DNA of 64,000 nucleotides from an uncultured Prevotella sp. (lineage in GTDB: Bacteria; Bacteroidota; Bacteroidia; Bacteroidales; Bacteroidaceae): the NCBI GenBank assembly GCA_905233165.1, contig CAJODL010000007.1, positions 1 to 64,000 of the forward strand. The letters run 5' to 3'. The notes below the pieces were generated by a model. That model saw only the letters and a list, made by a program, of their open reading frames with translations. It was not told the origin of the DNA and ran no database searches. Below, piece by piece: positions 35,394 to 44,168 of the stretch. Made by a program: the position numbers and the translations under genes. Positions within the stretch are counted from its first letter, which is position 1; each line of letters begins with the position of its first letter.

Positions 35394-35428
35394 AAAAAAC
35401 CGATAAACATTTCTGTTTACCGGTTTTC
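35394..35428. terminator. Bidirectional terminator between argE and tRNA-Lys
   Basis: Stem AAAACCGATAAACA / TGTTTACCGGTTTT with one mismatch and a 4-nt loop; A run on one side, T run on the other. It serves the convergent argE and tRNA-Lys units. Confidence 0.8.
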
Positions 35429-35432
35429 TTTG

Positions 35433-35505
35433 TACACCCTCAGGGATTCGAACCCTGGACCCACTGATTAAGAGTCAGTTGCTCTACCAACTGAGCTAAG
35501 GGTGC
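35433..35505 (-). tRNA. tRNA-Lys (anticodon CTT)
   Basis: Cloverleaf on the minus strand: acceptor GCACCCT/AGGGTGT, D arm GCTC/GAGC, anticodon stem ACTGA/TCAGT with loop CTCTTAA (anticodon CTT), T arm CAGGG/CCCTG with TTCGAAT. CCA is not encoded. A promoter lies about 28 bp upstream. Confidence 0.95.
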
Positions 35506-35532
35506 AACAACCATTTTTCTCAATTGCGGGTG

Positions 35533-35564
35533 CAAAGGTAATACTTTTTTTTCAAACTACCAAA
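35533..35564 (-). promoter_or_regulatory. Promoter for tRNA-Lys
   Basis: Minus-strand -7 TACCTTTG (35533-35540) and -33 TTTG (35561-35564) with a 20-bp spacer, ideal Bacteroidota consensus. Confidence 0.7.
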
Positions 35565-35638
35565 TTTTTCTCAAAAAAAACTAAAAATAATTGTCAAAGG
35601 TCAAGAACTCATTACCAATAACCATTAAACGTTTAGCA

Positions 35639-38170
35639 CTATTCCACAGAATAAAGTCTTACTTTCGAGTTCAAGCCCGATGGCACAGGAGCCCAATTGT
35701 TATATTTAGTCTTCTGGTATTTTATATCCACCACATTAATTTCCTCAAACTTTCTCCACTCTACCCCTTTTCTGTCAAGGTCTGCAATACGGTTAGCAGG
35801 CAGGTTTGTCACCTCGATGCGAAGAGTGTTCTTACCCTTCTTCAACACAGAGCTGTCAAAATTCAGTATGTATGGCACACTCCAAGCACATCCTACGAAA
35901 ACATTATTTATATATACGCGAGCCGACTCTCTCACGTCACCCAGGTCAATAGCATACTGACCCTCTGGCTTACCCATCTTGAAGGTTGTCTCATAGATAC
36001 CCGTTCCCATTGTTACAGCAGTTTCCTGAGAAAGTGTCTCCCACGTCTGCGGAGCATCGAGGGTAAACGTACCATTTACCTTTGGTGCCTCCTCAGTAAA
36101 CCTCAGCGTCCATTTTCCATCCAGCGGAATCTCTGAACCGAAAGTCTCCGTAACGCAACGTTCTGGCAGTTCTGCATTCTGTGGTGTAGAGAAGGTATGC
36201 AGGATGATAGATTCACCCGAGCGGAGATTTATCCTGATGCTGTTTTCTTCTATATTTGCAGCAAACGATTTCTCTGTCAGCGGTTCAAACCATTGTGCAT
36301 CCTTAAATGGTACTGCCAATGTTACGAAACCATCAACATCTTTTGGTGTCAGGTTGGCAATGAAATAATCATATCCTGCATCCGACTTTCTGCGTATCAT
36401 CTTCAGGCCATATTGTGTCTTCATCATCTCCGGCACAGCCACCTCTCTCAGCTTCTTTTCGTCATTACCATATATGATGCTGACACCCTGCTTCTGCAAT
36501 TCTGCAATATGCTCCTTCAATGCTAGTGTCAGTATAGCACCATCAGGAATCAGCAATGCCTTATACTGTATTCCAGCCTCCGTCATGATGCCACAGGCGC
36601 CATTTGCAAGTGCTGCTGACTGGCAAGCCAACAGCTGGCGGTCTGAGATATAGTCGCAGTCATAACCCAGCGAGTCGAGTTCCAAGATAGAACGTTTGAA
36701 GGCAGGGGCCAGTTCTCCGAGATTATGAATGGCAAACTGCATCAGCAGTGTCTTCGTATTATCCCTCCAGAGGTTTCGCACGGGGAAATATACCAGCACA
36801 TCATTATCTGGCTTTCCGCTCTGCAACATTGTCTGGCAGTTCTTTACGTAGCGATTGAAATATTCCGCATCGCGCCAGATGCTGTTTGTAGGCGACATAT
36901 CTATAGAAGCATAGAATTTCCATCCTGGCCAAGGGTCGTCCTTTGGAGAATAGCAGATGCCATGAAAATACATTCTGTTTACACCAGCACAGAACATCAG
37001 GTCCAAGTCAGGCTTCATCTGTGACAGTGAGGTACGGAAATGCTCCGTCAGCCAAGTGAAGGTCTCTGACGATACCAGGTTCTTACCACTCACATGGGCA
37101 GCAGATGGAGCATATTTAAACATCGAGTAGTCAGAGTCATTCAGCTTTGTCATACCCGGATCTACACGCAATCCCTTGATACCAAATTCCGAAAGTCCGA
37201 AGCCTTCTATTTCTGGTATATCCACAGCAGCATAGAGGTCTAACAGGTTCGCTGGTGAACCATGTGCCTGATTTCTCACCTTCATATTATGGCTGTGAGC
37301 CCACGCTACCCACTGCTTTGTGAAGTTATCCAGCAGCATATCAGAGAGAGTCTCTCTATAGTCGCTCACCACCTGTGGGTCTCTGTCCACCAGTTTGTTG
37401 ATATTCTCTTTCAGGGAGTACCCTCTGCGTTTCTCAAATTCTGCCGGCAAGGTAGGTGTCCAGTCAGCACCATACACCTCATACGAATCATTAAAGATGG
37501 TATTTGGCCAAGGTGTGTTTGTCTCGCTGAAGGCCTTGTCAAATTTCTCCAAGTAATGCTTTACGGCATCTTTGTCAAAATGGTCTATCACATATCCCTG
37601 CCCACCTGGTGCAGCACGCTTTACCTGCTGACGGGTGCGGCTGACATAAAGGGCTATCACACGAACCTTGTCTTTCTCGTTTGTAGGATAACATTGCACA
37701 AAGTCCAACTTCGCATATTTCTTCTCCTTCGCAGGAACAGCGAAGTCTATACCCTTGTCAAAGTTCGCCTTCGTCACTATGGTATCTACCACCACAGCCT
37801 TGCAGGCAGCCTCCTCAATAGGTGTCGTCGGACCACCGAAAGGCCATCCTGTACCATTATTCATATCTATCTGAATACCCAGACGCTTTCCTTCGTCTTC
37901 CACAAACTTCAACATCTCCATCCATTTCGGAGTGAGGTAGTCGATATTGTTTGCCTCATTGCCCTTCACGCCATATAGCGGAGTAATCTCCAAGGCTCCG
38001 ATGCCGTGACTGGCATACTGCTCCATGTTCCATTTCAGGTTTTCCTTATCTACAGCACTTCCTAACCACCACCAGCGAGCACCAGGGGAAGTGGTGTTTT
38101 GGGCAAGTGAAAAGTGAAAAGTGAAAAGTGAAAAGTGAAAAGTTAATAGAAAGAAAAGTTTCTTATTCAT
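35639..38170 (-). CDS. GH106-family glycoside hydrolase, probable alpha-L-rhamnosidase
   Basis: 843 aa. The family N-terminus SPGARWWWLGSAVDKENLKW and GIGALEITPLYGVKG is followed by NNGTGWPFGGP, FNDSYEVYGADWTP, SETFTWLTEHF and MYFHGICYSPKDDPWPG; the C-terminal third is a galactose-binding-like fold with NTLRIEVTNLPANRI. GH106 enzymes release terminal rhamnose from pectin rhamnogalacturonans and glycosides. From the start at 38170 the signal peptide core (FLLTFHFSLFTFHFSL) is encoded by five AGTGAAA heptamers. The start overlaps rlmH by 8 bp. Confidence 0.88.
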   Translation of the reverse strand: MNKKLFFLLTFHFSLFTFHFSLAQNTTSPGARWWWLGSAVDKENLKWNMEQYASHGIGALEITPLYGVKGNEANNIDYLTPKWMEMLKFVEDEGKRLGIQIDMNNGTGWPFGGPTTPIEEAACKAVVVDTIVTKANFDKGIDFAVPAKEKKYAKLDFVQCYPTNEKDKVRVIALYVSRTRQQVKRAAPGGQGYVIDHFDKDAVKHYLEKFDKAFSETNTPWPNTIFNDSYEVYGADWTPTLPAEFEKRRGYSLKENINKLVDRDPQVVSDYRETLSDMLLDNFTKQWVAWAHSHNMKVRNQAHGSPANLLDLYAAVDIPEIEGFGLSEFGIKGLRVDPGMTKLNDSDYSMFKYAPSAAHVSGKNLVSSETFTWLTEHFRTSLSQMKPDLDLMFCAGVNRMYFHGICYSPKDDPWPGWKFYASIDMSPTNSIWRDAEYFNRYVKNCQTMLQSGKPDNDVLVYFPVRNLWRDNTKTLLMQFAIHNLGELAPAFKRSILELDSLGYDCDYISDRQLLACQSAALANGACGIMTEAGIQYKALLIPDGAILTLALKEHIAELQKQGVSIIYGNDEKKLREVAVPEMMKTQYGLKMIRRKSDAGYDYFIANLTPKDVDGFVTLAVPFKDAQWFEPLTEKSFAANIEENSIRINLRSGESIILHTFSTPQNAELPERCVTETFGSEIPLDGKWTLRFTEEAPKVNGTFTLDAPQTWETLSQETAVTMGTGIYETTFKMGKPEGQYAIDLGDVRESARVYINNVFVGCAWSVPYILNFDSSVLKKGKNTLRIEVTNLPANRIADLDRKGVEWRKFEEINVVDIKYQKTKYNNWAPVPSGLNSKVRLYSVE
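38106..38140. repeat. AGTGAAA heptamer array inside the GH106 signal peptide
   Basis: Five exact AGTGAAA units (plus strand). Read on the minus strand they encode the repeated hydrophobic peptide TFHFSLF. The 35 bp lie wholly inside the signal-peptide codons. Confidence 0.95.
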
Positions 38171-38633
38171 GATGGTATGGTTCGTTTTTGTTAATAGTAC
38201 ATGCTCGGTATAGTTGTTCTGCAAAAATCAGTCTCACCAGTTGGTGTGAGAATGTCATCTTCGAGAGTGATATCTTCTCATTTGCTCTTTCGTAGATTGC
38301 CTCCGAAAAGCCGTAAGGCCCTCCAATGAGGAACACCAGCCGTCGTGCTGTCTGCTGCCGTTTTGCTAACCACGAGGCAAATTCCACAGAGCGGTATTCC
38401 CTACCCTTCTCATCAAGAATCACCAGCGTGTCCGAAGGCTGCAATAGCTTCAGTATCGCCTCTCCCTCCAACGTCTTCTGCTGCTCTTCTGAAAGCGATT
38501 TCGTATTCTTCAGCTCTGGGATGACAGTAAGCGCAAAAGGCATATAGTGCCCTATGCGGCCCACATAATCATCAATACCTGCCTGAAGATGTTTGTCTGT
38601 GGTTTTACCAACTAAGAGTAATTCGGTCTTCAT
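38163..38633 (-). CDS. rlmH: 23S rRNA (pseudouridine1915-N3)-methyltransferase
   Basis: 156 aa, the usual RlmH length. SPOUT-fold motifs: VILDEKGREYRSVEFASW, LVFLIGGPYGFSEAI, and the C-terminal knot ISLSKMTFSHQLVRLIFAEQLYRA, ending in the conserved PYHHE. It methylates pseudouridine 1915 in helix 69 of 23S rRNA using SAM. The -7 box (38642-38649, minus) is so close that the transcript probably starts at or just before the ATG. Confidence 0.96.
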   Translation of the reverse strand: MKTELLLVGKTTDKHLQAGIDDYVGRIGHYMPFALTVIPELKNTKSLSEEQQKTLEGEAILKLLQPSDTLVILDEKGREYRSVEFASWLAKRQQTARRLVFLIGGPYGFSEAIYERANEKISLSKMTFSHQLVRLIFAEQLYRACTINKNEPYHHE

Positions 38634-38641
38634 CTATCGTG

Positions 38642-38649
38642 CAAAAATA
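38642..38649 (-). promoter_or_regulatory. -7 element for rlmH
   Basis: TATTTTTG on the minus strand, 8 bp before the rlmH start codon, predicting a nearly leaderless mRNA. A possible -33 TTTG is at 38674-38677 (spacer 24 bp). Confidence 0.5.
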
Positions 38650-38733
38650 ACAAAAAAGTATAATTCTACAAGGCAAATAGAAAAAAATTATAAAAAAATA
38701 ACAAACATATTAGGTTACTATGATTTTTTTTCA

Positions 38734-38741
38734 TATCTTTG
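38734..38741 (+). promoter_or_regulatory. -7 element for the phosphohexomutase gene
   Basis: TATCTTTG on the plus strand, 48 bp before the ATG at 38790; the -33 element is not clear. Confidence 0.5.
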
Positions 38742-38789
38742 CAAACAGCGTTTAATTTAAATTTTTTCAACCTAAGCACATAAAAAACA

Positions 38790-40529
38790 ATGGAAAACAA
38801 TGAAGCTTTGATAGCCCAGTGTCGCCAAAAAGCACAGGAGTGGCTGTCCCCCTCTTTTGATGAAGAAACCCGTAAGGAAGTACAGGCAATGTTGGATAAC
38901 AGCGATCCGACCGACCTCATTGATGCCTTCTATCAGTTGCTGGAATTCGGTACTGGTGGTCTTCGTGGCATCATGGGTGCTGGTACCAACCGCATGAACA
39001 AATATATCGTAGGTATGGCGACCCAAGGTTTTGCCAACTACGTGCTGAAGGCTTTCCCAGGTCGTAAGGATTTGGCTGCTGTAATAGGACACGACTGCCG
39101 TAACAACGGACGTATGTTTGCTGAGACAGTAGCAGCTATCTTTACTGCCAATGGCATCAAGGCATATCTCTTTGAGAGCCTGCGCCCAACCCCAGAAATC
39201 TCTTTCGCTATCCGTCAGCTCGGAGCACAGTGCGGTGTTAACGTAACAGCATCCCACAACCCTCGTGAGTACAATGGCTATAAGGCTTACTGGGAAGACG
39301 GTTCACAAGTGCTGCAGCCACATGATGTAGGCATCGTAGAAGAAGTGAAGAAGGTGAAGATAGAAGACGTTAAGTGGGACCTCAACCCAGACCTTCTCCA
39401 TATCATCGGTGGCGAGATGGACTACGACTATATGTGTGCCGTTAAGGAGGGTATGATCGATCAGGATGTCATCCTTCGCAACAAAGACCTCAACATCGTC
39501 TATTCTGCTATGCACGGCACAGGACGTGTCCTCGTACCTCTCTGCCTGCGTTCTTGGGGCTTCCAGAATATCAATGTAGTACCTGAGCAGATGGTTATTG
39601 ATGGCAACTTCCCAACAGTTGTTTCTCCAAACCCAGAGAATGCCGAGGCAATGACTCTTGGCATGAAGCTCGGCACAAAGCTCAATGCCGACCTCGTAGT
39701 GGCTACCGACCCTGATGCTGACCGCCTCGCTATAGTATGTCGTAACGATAAGGGCGAGTGGCAGATACTCAATGGTAACCAGACAGCATGCATGTTCTAT
39801 TGGTACACCATCAAGAACAAGAAGGCCCTCGGACAGCTCAATCCTTCCGACTTCATGGTGAAGACAATCGTAACCTCTGAGCTCATAGCAAAGATAGCTC
39901 GCGCTAATGGTGTAGAATGCTTCGACGAATATACAGGCTTCAAGTGGATTGCTTACCGCATTCGTGTCAACGAAGGCAAGCGTAAGTACATCGGTGGTGG
40001 TGAAGAAAGCTTCGGCTATCTGCCATATGATAAGGTACGCGATAAGGATGCTCCTGCTTCTATCTGTCTCATCTGCGAGATTGCTGCATGGGCAAAAGAT
40101 CAGGGTAAGACACTCTACGACCTGCTCCTCGACATCTATAAGGAATATGGCTTCCAGAAGGAGGCTGCTGTTAGTGTCACCAAGCCAGGAAAGAGCGGTG
40201 CCGACGAGATAAAGAAGATGATGGAAGACTTCCGTGCTTGCCCACCAACAGAGATAGCAGGCAGCAAGGTAGTATGTATCAAGGACTATAAGAGCCTCAA
40301 GCAGTATGCTGATGGCAAGGAGACTGCCCTCGATATGCCAACAACAGCAAATGTGCTGCAGTGGTTCACAGAAGACGGCATGAAGATATCTGTACGTCCT
40401 TCAGGCACAGAGCCAAAGATAAAGTTCTACTGCGAAGTACCAGTACCAGGCTTCGATGGCAACTACGAAGACGCCAACGCCAAAGCCGATGCACGCATCG
40501 CAGAAATAAAGAAATCACTCGGACTGTAA
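38790..40529 (+). CDS. Phosphoglucomutase/phosphomannomutase
   Basis: 579 aa, alpha-D-phosphohexomutase family (long PGM2-like form). Catalytic phospho-Ser in NVTASHNPREYNGYK, metal site TDPDADRLA, sugar loop GGGEESFGYL, phosphate loop RPSGTEPKIKFY. It interconverts hexose 1- and 6-phosphates for glycan precursor synthesis, and would supply mannose-1-phosphate for ManC if it acts on mannose; specificity cannot be read from sequence. Confidence 0.93.
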   Translation: MENNEALIAQCRQKAQEWLSPSFDEETRKEVQAMLDNSDPTDLIDAFYQLLEFGTGGLRGIMGAGTNRMNKYIVGMATQGFANYVLKAFPGRKDLAAVIGHDCRNNGRMFAETVAAIFTANGIKAYLFESLRPTPEISFAIRQLGAQCGVNVTASHNPREYNGYKAYWEDGSQVLQPHDVGIVEEVKKVKIEDVKWDLNPDLLHIIGGEMDYDYMCAVKEGMIDQDVILRNKDLNIVYSAMHGTGRVLVPLCLRSWGFQNINVVPEQMVIDGNFPTVVSPNPENAEAMTLGMKLGTKLNADLVVATDPDADRLAIVCRNDKGEWQILNGNQTACMFYWYTIKNKKALGQLNPSDFMVKTIVTSELIAKIARANGVECFDEYTGFKWIAYRIRVNEGKRKYIGGGEESFGYLPYDKVRDKDAPASICLICEIAAWAKDQGKTLYDLLLDIYKEYGFQKEAAVSVTKPGKSGADEIKKMMEDFRACPPTEIAGSKVVCIKDYKSLKQYADGKETALDMPTTANVLQWFTEDGMKISVRPSGTEPKIKFYCEVPVPGFDGNYEDANAKADARIAEIKKSLGL

Positions 40530-40600
40530 CGGTTAAAGGTTAATGGTTAATGGTTAAAGGTTAAAGACTTTTGACCTTTGACCTTTGACCTTTGACTCTC
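40530..40600. repeat. GGTTAAA and TTTGACC heptamer arrays
   Basis: Five GGTTAAA/GGTTAAT units followed by about four TTTGACC units, between the hexomutase and ECF genes. A TTG at 40592 inside the array is in frame with the ECF gene but is unlikely to be the start. Confidence 0.9.
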
Positions 40601-40621
40601 AACTCTAAACTTTATAAAAGA

Positions 40622-41101
40622 ATGTTCTCTCTAGCTTTCAACGAAGTGCGCACCTACTTTTGGGCCGCTGTCTTCATTCTTAGCAACCTTGTGTTGCCCC
40701 AAGTATGTCACCTCATTCCGCAAGGCGGAGTGATGCTTGCTCCCCTGTCGTTCGTCATTATGGCAGGCGCATATCAGTTTGGGTGGAAGCCAGCCCTTTT
40801 GGCGGCAGTCCTCTCCCCGTTGGTAAACCACTATGCCACAGGCATGCCAGCATGGGGTGTACTGCAAGTGATGACTGTTAAGCTCATCATCCTTGCCCTC
40901 GCAGCAGGTCTTGCAGCACAGTACTTCCGTAAGGTGACACTGCCAATACTCGCAGGCGTCGTTATGTCAGCAGAAGTCCTCGGAGGTCTTGGCGAGTTCG
41001 CCCTCACAGGCGGCATCGCAGCCACCATAGCCGACTTCACCATCGGTTGGCCCGGACTCCTCCTCCAAATTCTCGGAACATACTTTATATGTAAGAGGTG
41101 A
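40622..41101 (+). CDS. ECF transporter S component-like membrane protein
   Basis: 159 aa from the ATG at 40622 (MFSLAFNEVRTYFW). Five or six hydrophobic helices, including AAVFILSNLVLPQVCHLIP, GGVMLAPLSFVIMAGAYQFG, ALLAAVLSPLVNHYATGMP and LIILALAAGLAAQYF. The pattern is that of substrate-binding S subunits of ECF vitamin transporters; the ligand is unknown and no ECF ATPase or T subunit is adjacent. A terminator follows the stop. Confidence 0.7.
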   Translation: MFSLAFNEVRTYFWAAVFILSNLVLPQVCHLIPQGGVMLAPLSFVIMAGAYQFGWKPALLAAVLSPLVNHYATGMPAWGVLQVMTVKLIILALAAGLAAQYFRKVTLPILAGVVMSAEVLGGLGEFALTGGIAATIADFTIGWPGLLLQILGTYFICKR

Positions 41102-41133
41102 GAGGTAAGAAGTAAGAGGTAAGTATAAAAAGG

Positions 41134-41164
41134 TAGGGTGAGCGTTTTGCTCACCTTATTTTTT
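41134..41164 (+). terminator. Rho-independent terminator after the ECF gene
   Basis: Ten-bp stem TAGGGTGAGC / GCTCACCTTA with one G-U pair and a 5-nt loop, followed by six T. Confidence 0.85.
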
Positions 41165-41366
41165 ACTTACTTCTTACATCTTCCCTCAACCATCAGCCCT
41201 CAGACATCATTCTTTCATTTTCAAACTTCCCTCTCACCTGTCACCCATACTCTACCCATACTCTACCCAGCTTCTAAGCTCCTCCGTGAAGCAGCTTAGA
41301 AGGAGCCTAAGAGCAGCTTAGGAGGAGGTAAGGAGGAGCCTAAAGCATTTTAAAGGGCAAAAAAGT
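41165..41366. other. Intergenic repeats without a gene
   Basis: Holds two and a half copies of CCCATACTCTA (near 41244-41270), then an imperfect inverted repeat TTCTAAGCT / AGCTTAGAA and several AGGAGCCTAA copies (41273-41345). No gene is seen; it marks the left edge of the accessory island. Confidence 0.6.
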
Positions 41367-41597
41367 ATGGCTGTTTACATCTTACTTCAGCCATCTTCAG
41401 CCCCTCCCAATCCCTGTACCAACTTTGCACGTGCCTCGCATTCACACAAGTGGATAGAGAAGTCCAATGGAAATATGGCCAGAAAACCTGCCTCAGTAGG
41501 CGAGAATACCCACTTGCCAATCTCTGATGAGTTTAAACCTCTCCTTGATGCAATAGTCAAATTTAACAAAAAGAAAAATAAATACCCAAAGAAATGA
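41367..41597 (+). CDS. Small hypothetical protein
   Basis: 76 aa, with a basic C-terminus (VKFNKKKNKYPKK) and no signal peptide. The first 35 residues look non-coding in style; the part from NMARKPASVGENTHLPIS onward could be the true protein (in-frame ATG at 41475). The stop overlaps the next start by 4 bp (ATGA), the best support for coding. Not recognised. Confidence 0.4.
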   Translation: MAVYILLQPSSAPPNPCTNFARASHSHKWIEKSNGNMARKPASVGENTHLPISDEFKPLLDAIVKFNKKKNKYPKK

Positions 41598-42013
41598 TAA
41601 ATAAGATTGAAAGGAAAATCGCCATAAAAGATTATTATGGCAAAGGCAAACATGTTTACGAAGACGAGATGGGATTTCGCGATAGGATGAAATCCGAGGC
41701 TCGTTCCTTAGTTGCGCGTGAGGTGTTCCGTTATCATGTTGAGGAGGTAGGGCTCAATCTGGGCTTCTATTATCCTCCCACTGATACATTCTACGGAATT
41801 CTCACTGAAATGAGACCTGTTAAGGTTAAGACCTTACCCCGTGACAGAAGGCGTTCCGACTTTGTGGGTTGACAATGCGACTGCGACCCTCATGATGAAG
41901 ACAAACTTATTGCCACCTTCGATGACATTACAGACGTCTGGGATGGCTTAAAGATTGATGGAAAAGATTTCGAGGAAGTCATCAACCATTCATACATTGT
42001 AGCATTAAATTAA
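41594..42013 (+). pseudogene. Hypothetical gene interrupted by an in-frame TGA
   Basis: The frame runs 92 codons (MINKIERKIAIKDYYGKGKH at the start), meets TGA at 41870-41872, and stays open in the same frame for 46 more codons to TAA at 42011. The downstream part looks like protein (QCDCDPHDEDKLIATFDD, then EEVINHSYIVALN). A single TGG to TGA change would explain this (DFVG-W-QCDCD). Function unknown. Recoding is possible but unsupported: I see no selenocysteine genes in the window. Confidence 0.5.
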
Positions 42014-42159
42014 CCCAAACAAAGATGCAGGACTTTTTCATAGCCCTGCATCTTCTTTATTCATTACTTCCCAAGAATGAAATCCGTTTCAATGGTAGCA
42101 TATTCTTATCTTCATCAGACATCTTGTCATAATACTCCTGCCACATTTCGATAAACTCG

Positions 42160-42966
42160 TCACCATCTATAACCATCTATAAGACGTAAGAACTTTTCAC
42201 TACCTGTTGCAGCATTTCGAGCATCTGCTGAATATGTGCCACTCGTAACAAATAGTGCTATATCACCTGTTTTTAGCACACCTAACAAGGCTCTAACCTC
42301 AGAAGCGCCAATCGCAGTTTCAGGCTTATGTTTTACTTGTACCTTTATTCGTGGAGTCTTTGCACCAAGTGGGTCTAAGTATGCAATGATATCAATACCT
42401 CCATCCTTGCCTTTTGGAGCAACAAATGGTGTATAATATTCCATTGCTCTTAATAATGCAGCAACCAAGTCCTGAAATTCATATGGACTTTTTGACGCAA
42501 TGTAACTCTTAATACGTTCTCTTGCATCCGATTCAAGCAAATCAAGGTTCATAGAATTGTCTTTCTCTGCTGTCTCATCTGTAGGCTCTTTATCATTATT
42601 CTCTTGTTTAGGATTTAACTTTCTCCATTCGTCATAGGCTTTGTTGGCTGTAGTCATCACTTCCTCAGCAGACTTTTTTAATGCTTTCTCACCTTCGGGA
42701 GTAATATACCATGTTCCATTTTTCTTAATGATAAAACCTGCCTTCTGATAATCTATGGAATAGAATTGAAAACTATTGGTCCAACGAATATATTGCATCT
42801 TTCCTGCTGGTTCTTTTTCCCAATCTGTTAAATTCACATTTTGGTTCACCCAGGGATATATCTCCTTAGCGGGAATACTCCCACCACGCTTTACCATTTC
42901 TTTCATTACAGCGTACAACGTTTTAGTTGCACAGGCTTGAGTTCTACTGAATTGTACTTTTGCCAT
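42160..42966 (-). CDS. mrr: Mrr-like restriction endonuclease, C-terminus frameshifted
   Basis: 268 aa. Winged-helix Mrr N-domain (about 1-100), acidic linker, then the Mrr_cat PD-(D/E)xK nuclease: FQDLVAALLRAMEY, GKDGGIDIIAYLDP and IKVQVKHK with the catalytic Asp and Gln-x-Lys. It would cleave modified or foreign DNA. The end reads RLIDGYRW and stops because TATAGATGGT is duplicated (42162-42181). Without one copy the frame continues DEFIEMWQEYYDKMSDED to a TAA at 42057, giving 299 aa. The catalytic core is untouched, so residual activity is possible. It lies 14 bp after the DUF262-HNH gene. Confidence 0.85.
   Translation of the reverse strand: MAKVQFSRTQACATKTLYAVMKEMVKRGGSIPAKEIYPWVNQNVNLTDWEKEPAGKMQYIRWTNSFQFYSIDYQKAGFIIKKNGTWYITPEGEKALKKSAEEVMTTANKAYDEWRKLNPKQENNDKEPTDETAEKDNSMNLDLLESDARERIKSYIASKSPYEFQDLVAALLRAMEYYTPFVAPKGKDGGIDIIAYLDPLGAKTPRIKVQVKHKPETAIGASEVRALLGVLKTGDIALFVTSGTYSADARNAATGSEKFLRLIDGYRW
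42162..42181. repeat. 10-bp tandem duplication that truncates mrr
   Basis: ACCATCTATA occurs twice in direct succession (plus strand). Removing one copy restores the frame through a further 34 codons or so. Confidence 0.9.
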
Positions 42967-42980
42967 ATCTTGTGTCGTTT

Positions 42981-44168
42981 TTATCTATTTCCTTTCGCTC
43001 TATTATGTGTTTTGCATAACATCTGACAATTTTCTATTGAAGTGCTCCCACCATTGCTCCATGCAGTCACGTGGTCAGCATCCATATCTTTCAAATCCCA
43101 TATCTTTGTGTGGTTAGCATCATGTCCTATAGCACATAGTGGACAGTTGCTCTCGCCTTTTTCTTTAGCGACAGCAGTCTGTTGGGCATAAACAGTCTTT
43201 TTTGTTGGTTCGTCAAATACACGAACATTCAATAACTTTGTATTCTGGCAACCATCAAGAATATACTCATAAATACCTTTTTTCTCCTTTACGTAGAAAC
43301 TTTCATATAGTTCACGCACCTTTGCTGCCACTTCCGTAGGATTATATGGGTTCTTATGAAAGCGTTCATATAATTCTCCCCACTTCAGGCCACACATCTC
43401 TTTCTCAGGGTTGAAGTCAAATACAGAAGTTATCCAATCGATAACAGAGGTAAAATAAGCTTTCAATTCGATAATGTTGTCATCAAATCGATGGGCAGCC
43501 ATATAGTCCTCTATACGTTTGTTATCGCCAGTATCTTTAGATATCCATGCAAGAGCTGTATGTAGAAAATCCTGACGCTTTGCAGTGCCTGGAATAAAAC
43601 AACTCCATTTGTTGATATTGTTATTGTTTGAGTTTGAAAACTCTTCTTTTGCCTTGCTTACAAATGGACCAGAATATACTGCATTAAGTGTTTCTTGAAC
43701 ATTCAGCGGGATGCCCACAATATTGATAGTACGGAACCAATCTTTTATTTCCTTCTCTGTTCCCTCACAGACATAAATAAGCAAAGGAGTATTCAAGAAT
43801 TTATCTTGCTCATCTTTGTTCAAAGCAGTAAAATACCAAGGTCTGCCATCAGCATCTATCCATGCAAATTTCTCAGTAATAAAACGTCCTAATGAAGTAA
43901 TGCGCTGCTGCCCATCAAGCACCTCATACTTATCTTCGCCCACTTTAGAAAAGTAAATCAGGCCAAGAGGATAGCCATTGCGTACAGATTGTATTACATC
44001 CACTTCTTTCTTGCCTCCATTCTCTGCATAGAGATAGTGGCGTTGAAACTCTGGCTGAATTGTCAGTTTACCAGAAAGACCATACAAGCCTTTCCCTTCA
44101 TATTCGTTATATTGGAACCCTTTGCATATGTCGCCAATAGTCCAATTAGTAATGAGTGTAGGTTTCAT
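42981..44168 (-). CDS. DUF262 and HNH-endonuclease domain protein
   Basis: 395 aa. N-terminal DUF262 with [11 protein letters not shown] and the nucleotide-pocket motif [14 protein letters not shown]-terminal HNH finger CPLC...[24 protein letters not shown]. This pairing is that of GmrSD-type and related defence nucleases, in which DUF262 uses NTP binding to control cleavage by HNH. It overlaps the methylase gene by 4 bp and precedes mrr, so it probably acts in the same restriction or defence unit. Confidence 0.9.
   Translation of the reverse strand: MKPTLITNWTIGDICKGFQYNEYEGKGLYGLSGKLTIQPEFQRHYLYAENGGKKEVDVIQSVRNGYPLGLIYFSKVGEDKYEVLDGQQRITSLGRFITEKFAWIDADGRPWYFTALNKDEQDKFLNTPLLIYVCEGTEKEIKDWFRTINIVGIPLNVQETLNAVYSGPFVSKAKEEFSNSNNNNINKWSCFIPGTAKRQDFLHTALAWISKDTGDNKRIEDYMAAHRFDDNIIELKAYFTSVIDWITSVFDFNPEKEMCGLKWGELYERFHKNPYNPTEVAAKVRELYESFYVKEKKGIYEYILDGCQNTKLLNVRVFDEPTKKTVYAQQTAVAKEKGESNCPLCAIGHDANHTKIWDLKDMDADHVTAWSNGGSTSIENCQMLCKTHNRAKGNR

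Noticed and set aside
41870..41872. Selenocysteine codon
   Set aside because: No selenoprotein family match or SelA/SelB genes seen; a nonsense mutation is simpler.
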